From positions 4,497,204 through 4,561,203 of the forward strand of contig NW_002060948.1 in NCBI RefSeq assembly GCF_000150275.1: a stretch of DNA of 64,000 nt, in the 5' to 3' direction. Made by a program: the position numbers and the translations under genes. This stretch comes from Trichoplax adhaerens (taxonomy: Eukaryota > Placozoa > Uniplacotomia > Trichoplacea > Trichoplacidae). Positions 40,501-51,856 of this stretch are shown in pieces (the stretch's first letter is position 1; each line of letters starts with the position of its first letter). The notes below the pieces were generated by a model that had not been told where the DNA came from, did not search any database, and worked only from the letters and a program-made list of their open reading frames with translations.

Positions 40501-43500
40501 TATGAAAAGTGAACGTAGTTAGAATTGTAATTATGACGAAGGGCAGAGAAAGGTTTCGTCTTTGATCCCCGAATTGTGCTATGATAAATATGTATATTTA
40601 TAATTGATCAAGAATTTTGATAGGACTCTAAATTTACGAATTGCGAAATAACAAATATACAGCAATAACTGCATTAATAGGACTTCATTAAGAAATGTTG
40701 CTGCAGTGATTAGAATCTTACAATAGGAATTCAAGGTAATATCATTAATAGGACTAGTTCTCAGAGAACTCTGAAAAATAGCAGCTAAACAAATTTTTAG
40801 AGAATGAAATAATCAATCATTAAGAATAAATTGGCATTTAAATCTCAAAAGTAAAAGTAATCTATGTATTAACCAGTATCTAGCCCAATAGTACTCACTA
40901 TAGTAGAGACCGACATACCATCACGTTTATTCTTAGTAAGTATTATGAGAATATCACGGACGATTGCATCTTATATTCGTAGAGGCTATTCCCACATCCA
41001 TTAACATTATATCGCTTTTTAAAGAAAGGATATTTGAGCAAATAATTGATTTATATTTTAAATGCTAATTTAACTATAGAATGTACATTCAGTTTAACTT
41101 ATTCCTTTAATTATTAATTGTTAGAAATTGTTTCTATCAGAAGATAGGCAACAACTTCGATAAATTTGTTTTATTATAAATTCTAAGTAAGTGGTACATA
41201 ATTAAAATTTTTATACTTTTACCAGACTAGCTTGAATAGCTAATAATAGTCATGATAACCTGAGCTACACTTGTATACAGAATTGAAGGTTCAGTTCTTA
41301 TAATGTAAACAGAGAGAAATGGCTAGAAAGGAATCCTAAAACTAAAGTTATTATTTTGTCAAACTATGGATTGCTAGTGGCGAAGATAGAAATAATTTCT
41401 GGCTTAGTAACATGAATATTGAAATAAATATTGGTATATCTTATCCTTCATAAATATCTGAGAAATAATATTAAGTTCTTTTAGCTAACTGATTGTTTAT
41501 TATTTTAAAATTATAAACCCATTGCTAATAAAGATGAATCTTATTAAGTTCAAAATGGCTACGATAGACTACACAAGATATGAGTGTAAGCATGTATGAT
41601 ATTAAACTATCTTTAAGAATTTACCTTATTGTAAATTGCAAGCTCCTTTGCTACTAAAGAAGATACTAACTGAGTCGAGAACGTATAAAAGGATTACTTG
41701 ATAAGATATACCCTCTCACGTTATTAAAGTCTCTTTTTAATTTTACAACACGCGACTACGGCAATAGAATGCTAACTAAACTAAGGGTAGTCAATGATGT
41801 AGTATATTTTACCTCTAAGGTAAAAGAGCATCCAGAGTAAGTGTAGATTGCTAGAAATGCCTGGTTAGTGTTTCATGGTAGTTGATATTTAGTTAGAAGT
41901 GTTACGATTTCTATTCATCATAGATAATATGATAAAATAGGGTAAATTATTAGGGAATCCCATGATGTCACTCTGACTTAGGTTATGTTACAATAATATT
42001 AATTTTGGTGCATACTGTGTTGATAAATCGAATCACTTTGGTAACAACGTAATGAGGCTGATAGATATGTTTTTATTTGAAACACGTTTAATATTGATAA
42101 ATATCGCAATAATTTGTTTTGTTCTTATGATACATAAATAGTTCGGCCTAATGATGTACGAATTTCACTAATTAAGTAACAAAAACACCGGTGATTTAAA
42201 ATACCAATACAGAATGCAGTGAGTCGAGACAGACTGATTTTGACAAAATCTGAAAATCAAATGTAACAAGATTAAATTTCAGAACGTTTTAACGTCATAG
42301 TAAGCTTCACTCTGAAGAATTGTCGCAATTTACATTTAACAATGTTGTTAAATACTGCAGTACATTGAGCAGAAATAGGCAAGCTGGAGTTCGAGTCAAA
42401 TTAGGCATTAGGGCAATGAAGGATAATTTACTTAGCATGTTAGAGATTATTTTACCACTAAATGGGATGTTTTATCAAGTTCTAAAGTTATTGTATTAAT
42501 AATATATTGTTCAAATTAAAATATAACTTTAATCTTTTCTCTAATATTGCTTTAAAACAATTAATTAACCAACCGACTACAAATTCGTATTTCTATACAC
42601 CTGATACAGTGGCTATTGCTAGATTTAAGGTTGAGGGAGAAAAGTGCAAAGCAGAGTTACAGACCCGTGTCAGTTGTTGAGAACGTTTTTTCCGGCAAAA
42701 TCTTATAAGAAAAACCAATTATGATGAGCGAGCGATGCTAAAGATCAAGCAACTCACGCATACTGATATAGTATTAGGAATTTAAGATAAAATGCGACGA
42801 AGATCTTGTATAGAAGTGGCTATGGTTTAATAAATACAATCACACAATTACAGTCGAAGTTCACATAGAGTATTTGTTTGCGATCATTAATTAATTAAAT
42901 CCTGATTGTACTATTTCCCATTTTATGGTTGCCTTGCTATTGTCCGTCTAGCAAAATATTTTCTATTACTTCATACCTGCTAAACATTTGAATATTCATG
43001 ATTAATTTATATTATTTAATAATTTTCGATAATAGACAGTCTAAAATAAAGCAAATCGTAGGTCTACGACTGTATATTAACTTCATACCTATGTATCGTA
43101 TACAGATTCGTTTCGGAAAAGTTTCGATTATTAGATATACAACTCAGCTGACTGTCTAGTAATTCAATTTTTATCTAATTCTAAAACCACATGATTACTA
43201 AAACCTCTACAGTAGATATATATGGCTGAGTAAACACATAAATATTAAAAATATCTTGGAATTTAGCTATATTTTTATTTCGTAGTAGCTAATAATTTTA
43301 CGATTATGTATAGAAACTAAATTGGCAATTCGAGAAATAAAATTATTGGAAATATAATATATCTAACGATAGGCACATATCCATTAAAGAAGTGTTAAAA
43401 GTACTGTTTTAATGAAACTTTTTACGGATATACAGAAAATAATCTATAGAAAACTTAAAATTATTTTATAAAGCGAATGCATCTACATTTTGCAATTTTA

Positions 43501-43992
43501 AAAGTGGGATATAAAATCTATAAATATTATTATGCAAGTTCTTTTATTTGGAAAACCTATTTTCCGGCATTACAACTAAAAGAAAACTATCTCTTGAATC
43601 TAATTATTTTTTAATAGCGATGTTGATCAATAGAACAACAGATACTTAAAACACGTAGATACATTTATAAGAATCAGTCTTTTAAGTATTTCTCACTTGA
43701 CACGCAGCACAACTTTGCTTATTAGTACGTACTTAGATGATATTCTTAAAGCTTAAAAGTGATGTCCTATTGGCAAAGCCACAAATATTATTCAGATTAT
43801 ATCCTAGATCAGCTATAGAAAGCTATATGTACATCAGTATACTGTTTTGCTAGAAATATATTGACCTGAAAACAGCCATTAAGTTTTCTATCCTACAACT
43901 AGTACTAGAATTGTACTGATCTTGTATCGCCACCAGAAATTAAAATAACTTGCATCCAGGACTACCTTCAAACTACTGATGCTGATACTACG
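31595..43992. other. 12 kb AT-rich region without a supportable gene
   Basis: Read on both strands, this stretch shows no frame with family motifs and no chain of exons with matching phases. It holds AT-rich sequence with scattered TACAGTA/TACTGTA words and ATTAATTAAT runs. Distal regulatory DNA, untranslated exons or non-coding RNA cannot be excluded. Confidence 0.45.
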
Positions 43993-46000
43993 ATGGAGGA
44001 AGAAATTCCGGATACGTTCTTGCCATTTTTAAGCTTATCTTGGCCAATTTTGATCATTTACATATGTTTCTGCTGTTTGATGTTCATAGTTGGTTCATAT
44101 GGTAACATAGTAGCCTTATTACGTTATAGAATTGGCATCAATTGGCAATTTCAAGCTGCCGAAGATTACGCTTACGTTTTAATCTTTCATCTGGCCTTAA
44201 CGGACTTTATTTGCAGTATCGTGATTATACCTTTATACGTAGTGATTCTATTTATTGGTGCTCAATATCCTTTTATTAATCAGCTTTTCAAAAGTGGCCT
44301 GGTTGGAGTTTCATGTATACAAGGCTGTATACTGATAATAATGGCTGTCGATAAAGATGTAGTTCATTGTTACATGATCGATCAAATTAGTCGTGATCCA
44401 GTTAGATTTCGGAAAAAATATTATAAAAAAGCTATAGTGGTTTCCTGGATTCTAACTGTAACATTGATGGCTCTTAATGTTGGAAAATTTCTCTTCCCGT
44501 ACGAAAAAGCAGACTGTTCAAAAACTCAGGTAAATTACGGTGATCTTTATGCTATTTATCAGTACCAAACTTTTAATCAAATATCGAGCTATCGTCATTT
44601 ATAAAGACTATACTGTAATCAATTTCGAGTATATTTGACACCGGTAAATAGCTATTTCTAGCCAGGTTATTAATGTACAGATGTTATAGATATTAATAAT
44701 GAAAGTTTACTTCTTATCATGATATCTATAAGTGATAGTGAAAATAAAGAGAAATCATGCAAAATTAATGGGCATTTAAAATTTAATAAATGCCAGTTTT
44801 AAGTGCAATGCAGTTGTTTGAAAAAGTTCTTACATAGATGTTATATAGGCTTTTAGACGAAAAGATTAAGTTTAGTACACATTTAATGTTTCTTTCTATA
44901 AGGTACTGTGCCAAATTTAATTTAGGGAAAATATCTCGATATTCTGCAAAGAGCAATAGATATTAATATCTTAACTATCTTGCTACTTAATTCAAGTTCT
45001 AACTTTAGCATAAAACATTCGATATTTATTTTAGTATGCAAGTATCACCTCTATTACTTATTGCACTAATGGAGTAAAACTATGTTGAATAATATGAAAT
45101 TTCATCGCAAATACATAATTTGTGAATAGTGTGAGAAATAGAAGATTAAGAACTATAAAATAATTTGCTTGCTACAGTAGCGGTACTAATTCGGTTTCAG
45201 ATCAGCTTCATATTTTATATTTTGTATTTGATGGTGAGATGGTCATTAATACTTTAACTTAGTTAATCGAGTAAGAATTATTTTCATATATGAAGTTAAT
45301 TGATACATTGCAATAATTTCTTGCGCTAGGATTGCACGATTTCTGCGATATCTTTTTTCACCATTCCTCTACTAATCTGGAATGTCGTCAGTTTGTCATT
45401 GGCAATCATTAGTACTGTAATTTTATCCATTTATCAGCAAATTGTCTCGAGAATATCCAGCTATCAATACCATTTGGATATGTCAAGGAATAGGTCACTT
45501 AAATGAAGAAAATTTAATCTTAAGGTTTTGTATGTAAATGAGAGCTACATAAGATATTGTTTGCTTAAGTAAGAGTAGTATACTTGCTTTCAAATATATT
45601 TCTCACCCAATTTCCTTCTAAGTACCGATAACTGTAAATAATTATCCAATCAGAAAAACTCATCATTGTAGGTTGCTAGATTAGCTGATATACTCCTTTT
45701 ATCACACAGATTTATGTAGCTGCGGCAATTGTTGCATTGAGTTGCAAAGCGCCTTTAGCAATAATTGAGATTATACCTCCGTATGAGACATCGACAAGCA
45801 TTAATTCTCACCGTATAATTATCTTACACTTGGCAGCTATGGCGACAGCTCTGATAAATCCTGTTCTCTACTACATTTTTGATGAAAATTACCGCAAAAA
45901 ATGTTGCTACAAACCTCAATCGCTAGATCGATATCGACAACCAGACCTTAAATTGGCGGAATTGGACCTACCAGATTCTACCTGTGAAATTGCCGTATAG
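43993..46000 (+). CDS. class A-like orphan GPCR, spliced, one junction unresolved
   Basis: Exon 1 (43993-44529) encodes MEEEIPDTFLPFLSLSW, then TM1 with GSYGN, TM2 with HLALTD, TM3 (VSCIQGCILIIMAVDKD, the DRY position reading DKD) and TM4. It ends on a consensus donor at AAAACTCAG|gtaaat, in phase 0. A second exon from 45330 carries TM5 (ISAISFFTIPLLIWNVV) and the start of loop 3 (IYQQIVSRISSYQYH). A third from 45713 has TM6 with SCKAP (CWxP position), TM7 with NPVLYY, and a C-tail ending CEIAV at the stop. No donor in exon 2 joins exon 3 in phase 0 while keeping loop 3, so either a small exon is missed or the gene is damaged there. Reading past exon 1 gives a short tail (AIYQYQTFNQISSYRHL) oddly like the exon 2 end. 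Confidence 0.7.
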
Positions 46001-49000
46001 TAAAGATGTCAAAAATTAAGGTACCTATTTACTATCGTATAGCATTTGTATTCTAGCCTCTAAAGTTATAGTTTCTTCTCCTTTAAAGAATTTAGTATCA
46101 ATTACTATAGAGATTATATAAAATTTAATGCTAGATAGTAAAATATGTATGTCGCCCACCGCATGCATAGTAACCTTTATCTATCCCAAAATATTTGAAT
46201 TAAAGGCATTTAATCAGAATAAATACCGTCATATACAGCTAATATGAAATCGATTAAAATGTTTCTGAATAATGCTAATAAGTCGATTCGTATTTTACTC
46301 CTGATATTCATAGATTTAAAATCTATCAAAATATTTTACTGATAGCTTAAATAAAATTTTATGAATTAATTATTGACTCATTAATTTCAGATGACACGAA
46401 AGAATTGCCTGATCTTATTCTCTAATGAATTTAAATTTCTTAGAGTAGGATTTTGTGAAAGCTTTGAAGTTTTTGCCATCTGGCAGACTTCCTTTTAGAT
46501 TGTATTCAGTGCATATTTAGTAATCAAAAACCTGAGTGATTACAGTATATTAATAAGATAGTTTCAATAAGTCACTCTATAAAAATAATTTTCTTATGCT
46601 AGCGACCAATTGGTATCAAGAAAATTTATTTAGTTAAACCTGCACGGATAATTTGCCCAATAATTTAATAATGTACTAGAAAAGATATGTGAACTAACGG
46701 CCTAATAACTGATTAGACAGATAGCATTTGAGCTGCATTAAAATCGCTGACTACGCTAATTAATCTTAGTTAACATCTCTTTTAAGAACAATTTCTGAAA
46801 TTGAATTATTTTCTTTGAGTACGCCATATTGTGCTAATTCTCTATGTCGGTATTTAGTTACAATTTCAATAACGATAGTGCTCATGATTGCTAAAAATTA
46901 CCTAAAATTCTTAAAATTGGTGCAAACAATTTCTGTTGCTCACATTTTTTCATCATCTTTGCTCGAAGAAACAAAAACTATTTCGAATTGTTTTGAAAAT
47001 CAGATAGCCTTTTGATTAGGCGAGGATCTCCAGCATAATTTTCAATATCTACCAGGGTACATTATTTCCCTACGTAACAAATAGGAATATATTTAAAGGG
47101 AAAATAATTACGAACCGACAATTTGTCGATAGAACACCTACCTTATTTACATTTAATTAGCCATCCTTTTCCTTTATATAGTTTATTTCTATTGTGACAC
47201 TATATATTGTAAATTTTTCAGGCGCCAGTGAGGTTTTAATGGTTGATAACTTACAATTAATATTAGTAATAGTTGTTTGTATCCTTAATGCGAGCAAATG
47301 AAAATATAGGTTCATAAATTTGTATCATAATCATAAAGAGCCTTATGTCTTGCTTAAGTCCTAATTGAATATGCTGTAGGATTGTAATGTGGCAGACTAT
47401 ATCTTATTCTGCATAAGTTTACTAAACCACAATAAAGGTAGGCCTACGAACTTAAGATAAAGATCTGCTTTTATTACAATATTTAAAAAGGTGCGTGTCG
47501 GCTAGTCTATAATAGTAGAACTGCAAAACACGCGATAATATCTCTAAACTTCTACGACTCTGTCTCTAAATCAATCAACAAAGGTTATCCTTATATATGT
47601 TCGATGTTTACGTGGAGCCTAGCAAATATTTCCCACTGGCTTATAATTGTGGAAAGCAATCATGAACATAAAGTTAAAGGTTCAAATGTTGCATATCTTA
47701 GATAAATGTTTGCTACGCTCTATGGAGTTGATTTATTGAAGTAAATTTCGCCTTAATAATCTTTACTCTTAGGATATAATGAAAGAGTACTTGTATAATA
47801 AGTCTTATTTATCATCTACAAAAATTCGAGCTTTTATGTAATGAAAACCCTTACAAATAAAATCGTTAGCAAGTTTGCATTTAGAGTTCTTATTAAAAGC
47901 AATACAGCGCTATTATTCGTAGTAGATTTATATAATTGAGTCTTTATAAAGCTAGTAGATGTTAATAATGCTGTAATGTAACAATACTATTTAATTTCAG
48001 GTATTATAATACGAGCAAACCAAAATCACTAACCCAAAACTTAAATCGCTAACGTATGATAATGAATAATTGCGCCATAAAAATGGAAAGATAAATATAA
48101 TCTACTGGATAGGTTAATTCATATTATAAATATCTGATTATTTAGTTGAGATCTTTAAATGAAAGATAATGCAAAAATGTAAGAATAATTTTATATCGAT
48201 AACAATAAGTATGATTAATATATCTTTTTGTTATTAAATGGTATGCATTTTAAATTTAGGGGTACCAAATATAATGGATCTACCGAAATAGCGTTTCTTT
48301 AGAATTAGAAAATAGCTACGCAATTTCTGCTAAATTTTTGAAATTAATAGACTTTATGATCAATTCATACCAGATATTTTATATATTTTTTAAAAGGATT
48401 AGTAATATTTGCAATACCTCTGATGTTGTGGATCTCGAAAATTGATTACTGAAAAGCACCAATAAGACAGTATATCTATTGCCTTATATAGTAATAGAAT
48501 GCTGCACCTGGGGAAAAATTAGCAAGAATTCATAGTAATTTGATCGTTTGCTATCAGTAATGGTGATTAATGTCATAGTAAAAAATTTTATTGTCTAGCT
48601 TAAAAAAGAATCACAAGTTAAGAGATCTTCTCATAAATATCGATTATTTCTATCAAAAATTTGATAGCAAATATAGTGATTATTAAATCTGTATGAATTT
48701 ATTTTATGATCATATTTCTCTAAAGTTAGCATCTACCTCATGTATTTTCTGAATCAACTATCATAAACTATCGATTAAATTGTCATATCAAATGAACTCA
48801 TTCATATTATAGAACGCTATTCTGAATACTAATCTAACCTAATTTAGATACTGCAAGATATCCAAGCCAAATTGTATTAGCTCATGTCGCCAAGTATGTA
48901 AGTATACTAAGATGCTGGCAGGTGTTACATCTGTTACTGTATTCTAATTATTGTTACCTGAATTGCCGTAACATTCACCAGCGAAATTATAAAAAAGCTG

Positions 49001-49612
49001 CCAGTAAATAACAAATTAGCCATACTCAACATTATTATATCATATTTTATGCCAATTAATATCCAATATAATTGCTGATGGGTTGACAATCTTGAAGGGT
49101 ATTAGTTCCAATTTGCTGTACAAATTGAACTATTTAACATTACTCTTGATCAGGATTGTGTATGATAAAGTACGGTATTATACAATATTATTTGATTCAA
49201 TAACGCTATAACTATTTCATCTTTAATTTATTATGTAATCTATATTTAGTATAAAATCAGTGGGATGATAACATGAAATCTCAAATTGCGCTAATTATGA
49301 AGTTATTATTGTTTTACTCATCGCTCAGCATAAATTTGCTTTAATTGAATTAAGTTGATATCCAATAAAATATGAAACGTAAAAGTAACAATTTTAATTC
49401 TGAGGCAATAATGAGAATCTAAAAGCTATGGCAATCTATATACCATAATTTGTAATTATCTATTTTCGTCACAAAGTGTATTTATTTTTGTATAAATTCT
49501 ATAGCCACACAGATTATTACGTCAATCTTCGATTTGCGGGTACAGTTAGCTATTAAGCGTATCAACTGTGATATTTCATAAGCATTTTATTACAAGATAC
49601 TGCACTGAGAAA
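46001..49612. other. intergenic, AT-rich, no gene seen
   Basis: No coding exon supportable. The part from about 48912 to 49080 resembles 52758-52956 and marks the upstream end of a tandem duplication that includes the SMB receptor gene. Confidence 0.5.
48912..49080 (+). repeat. upstream segment of tandem duplication, copy 1
   Basis: Blocks GGTGTTACATCTGTTACTG (about 48920), GCCAGTAAAT (about 48999) and CCAATTAATATCCAAT (about 49051) recur in the same order at about 52768, 52906 and 52931 with substitutions. They lie ahead of the intact receptor gene, and the second set lies ahead of its broken copy. Confidence 0.5.
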
Positions 49613-51856
49613 ATGCATTGGCAAATCATATTAGCAACAATTTCCTGCCTGTACATTTGCCTATCGAAAGCCGAAAATGAAAATTTTTCGCTATTCTTTG
49701 ATGAGAATTTGGATTTATTATTGCTGGATCCTAACTGCATGAAAAACTCAACTTCAAGTTATAGTTGTATTGATAGATGTAATGAAACCTATGTAAGAAG
49801 TCAAAGTTGCAATTGCGACGTTGATTGTGTAAAATATCATGATTGCTGTTTCGATTATGCTCATTATTGTATTGACCAACGAAGTGATCTATCCTCTGTT
49901 TTGTCGTCCAATACTTCCAAGGAGTGGTTCGATTTAAATTTAAGTAAATCAAAAAAAAAATTGCCCGTGCTTGAATGTACTGTTAAATCTGTTCTAATAC
50001 TCGGATCATGTCCTGAAAACTGGCCAAATGATATTATTCGCTCTAAATGTGAAAATCCATCAATAACAAATTTTGATTATTATTCATCGGTGCCAGTCTA
50101 TCAACGCTCCAGTAGCAACAATTACCGCAACTTTTATTGCGCTATCTGCAATGGGGCAGATATCAAATTATTGCAATATTGGACAACTAAAACGATTTGC
50201 AGTAATGGATCATTAGCCCGTAAATTGAAATTTATAGACTACGTTAAGCAATATTGTAAGCCATTAAACAGTATACATGATTACATGCCTCCAGATGCAT
50301 CAAAATCACGATATTGCGTTGAAAGTTCACGGTGTAATGAAATTGATGCCATGAGAATTATCGGCGAAGAAACCTTACGGCAGAATATTGTTAGGAGCTG
50401 TCAAGAAGCAGCTGCGTATGTTCACTTTAAAGGAACAATTTATAAAAATCCTTATTGTGCTCGATGTAGCAGTTATTCATTTTTAGAGTGCATGAATACT
50501 TATTATCCTGCACCTTTTATTGAACCGAGTTATAGCGATCAGAATTCACCGTCAGGCTCTGTTATCATGTTGATCGATTTCTCGAATACAGGCCGATTTC
50601 TTTATACTGCTCAAAAAGGTAATAAAGTAGTTATTTATGCTGGCCATTGTCAACAAGGTTACTACTATGATCCATTACAAATGCGCTGCCAAGAGGTACT
50701 TTCCTATAACCGATCTAATTGGAGTGATCGCAATGATAGCGATTGTGACGGGGATTTTCCTCAATTTTGTAATTATACACAAGGTCAAATTATTCATAAT
50801 TGCTCTTCAGGCATAAGGCTCAATTCTACGCAATTTATTGTTATTAATACAACTCATATCCTACGATACAGCGATAATATTACTTATCCTATTCGATCAA
50901 TTCATCGATCATATCTAACAAATAATGAAACTGTCATCTATATCTGTTATAATCCTCTGCAAACTGATATTCTTCGCAAGACTATTTTTGAAATAATATC
51001 CTATAGCGGTTTTGCACTGTCTATTGGAGCATTCTTTTTTATCGTTATGACATACTGTTTGTTCTCTGAATTACGCACACATCCAGGTAAATGCGTTATG
51101 AATTTGTCTATGGCATTTTTCTTCATGTATATTTTACTACTAATAATTAAATTGATTGAACCAATTAATATGAAAAGTCATAACCTGCAATTTATTTGTA
51201 TTGGACTAGCAGCGTTAACTCATTGCTTGTATCTGAGTTGTTTTACCTGGATGAATGTATTAACTTATGATATGTATACAAGCTTTACATCAATGCGTAT
51301 TAGTTTCAACAGGAATACTAAGCGTTTATTTGCTTTATATTGTGCTTACGGATGGCTACTTCCTATAGCAGCAGTAAGCACCTTACTTATTCTAGATAGA
51401 TTGAAAATTTATGATATTGGCTATGGTCTAGCTTCAACTCAATGTTGGATACGTAAATTTTCAGCAATTCTGTTGTTTGTTGTCATTCCTATGGCTTCTT
51501 TAACTACTATTAACTGCTTACTATATCTGATGACAGTGGTAACGATTTACAGAACTAGGCATAAGGCCAAAAAAATTGGGAAGAAGCATGGAATTGGTAT
51601 TTCTGATTGTCGATTATACCTGTCCATGATAACTGTAGTCGGAGTGACGTGGTTAATTGGCATACTAGCTAATATTAAAGCAATGGCTTTAATGTGGTAT
51701 CCCTATCTGATTCTGAACAATCTTCAAGGCATTTTCATGATTTTTGCTTTTATATTGAATCCGCGTGTGAGCAACTGTTACAAAAGATTATTATTTAGAT
51801 GTACGAAAACGAAGGGAACTTCTATCATTCAACTAAGTAGGACTACTAAATCTTGA
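49613..51856 (+). CDS. somatomedin-B domain receptor, class B/adhesion-Methuselah-like 7TM, intronless
   Basis: A 747-residue predicted surface receptor from one exon. The ATG at 49613 is chosen because a signal peptide follows directly (MHWQIILATISCLYICLSKA); an upstream in-frame GTG has none. A Cys-rich somatomedin B domain follows at about residues 40-85 (SCNCDVDCVKYHDCC, eight Cys in the family spacing), then about 380 residues of ectodomain with many NxS/T sites and Cys. The seven-helix core begins near residue 470 (EIISYSGFALSIGAFFF). It has the family GKCVMNLS (TM2), LTHCLYLSCFTWMNVL (TM3), the STQCWIRKF loop Cys, VVGVTWLIG (TM6) and NNLQGIFMIFAF (TM7). The core is of the secretin/adhesion class and closest in feel to Methuselah-like receptors. 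I see no GPS cleavage motif (HL/T) before TM1. Ligand and G protein are unknown. Confidence 0.85.
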   Translation: MHWQIILATISCLYICLSKAENENFSLFFDENLDLLLLDPNCMKNSTSSYSCIDRCNETYVRSQSCNCDVDCVKYHDCCFDYAHYCIDQRSDLSSVLSSNTSKEWFDLNLSKSKKKLPVLECTVKSVLILGSCPENWPNDIIRSKCENPSITNFDYYSSVPVYQRSSSNNYRNFYCAICNGADIKLLQYWTTKTICSNGSLARKLKFIDYVKQYCKPLNSIHDYMPPDASKSRYCVESSRCNEIDAMRIIGEETLRQNIVRSCQEAAAYVHFKGTIYKNPYCARCSSYSFLECMNTYYPAPFIEPSYSDQNSPSGSVIMLIDFSNTGRFLYTAQKGNKVVIYAGHCQQGYYYDPLQMRCQEVLSYNRSNWSDRNDSDCDGDFPQFCNYTQGQIIHNCSSGIRLNSTQFIVINTTHILRYSDNITYPIRSIHRSYLTNNETVIYICYNPLQTDILRKTIFEIISYSGFALSIGAFFFIVMTYCLFSELRTHPGKCVMNLSMAFFFMYILLLIIKLIEPINMKSHNLQFICIGLAALTHCLYLSCFTWMNVLTYDMYTSFTSMRISFNRNTKRLFALYCAYGWLLPIAAVSTLLILDRLKIYDIGYGLASTQCWIRKFSAILLFVVIPMASLTTINCLLYLMTVVTIYRTRHKAKKIGKKHGIGISDCRLYLSMITVVGVTWLIGILANIKAMALMWYPYLILNNLQGIFMIFAFILNPRVSNCYKRLLFRCTKTKGTSIIQLSRTTKS

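Noticed and set aside
49731-49952. Minus-strand open frame inside the SMB receptor gene
   Set aside because: Antisense shadow of the real coding frame.
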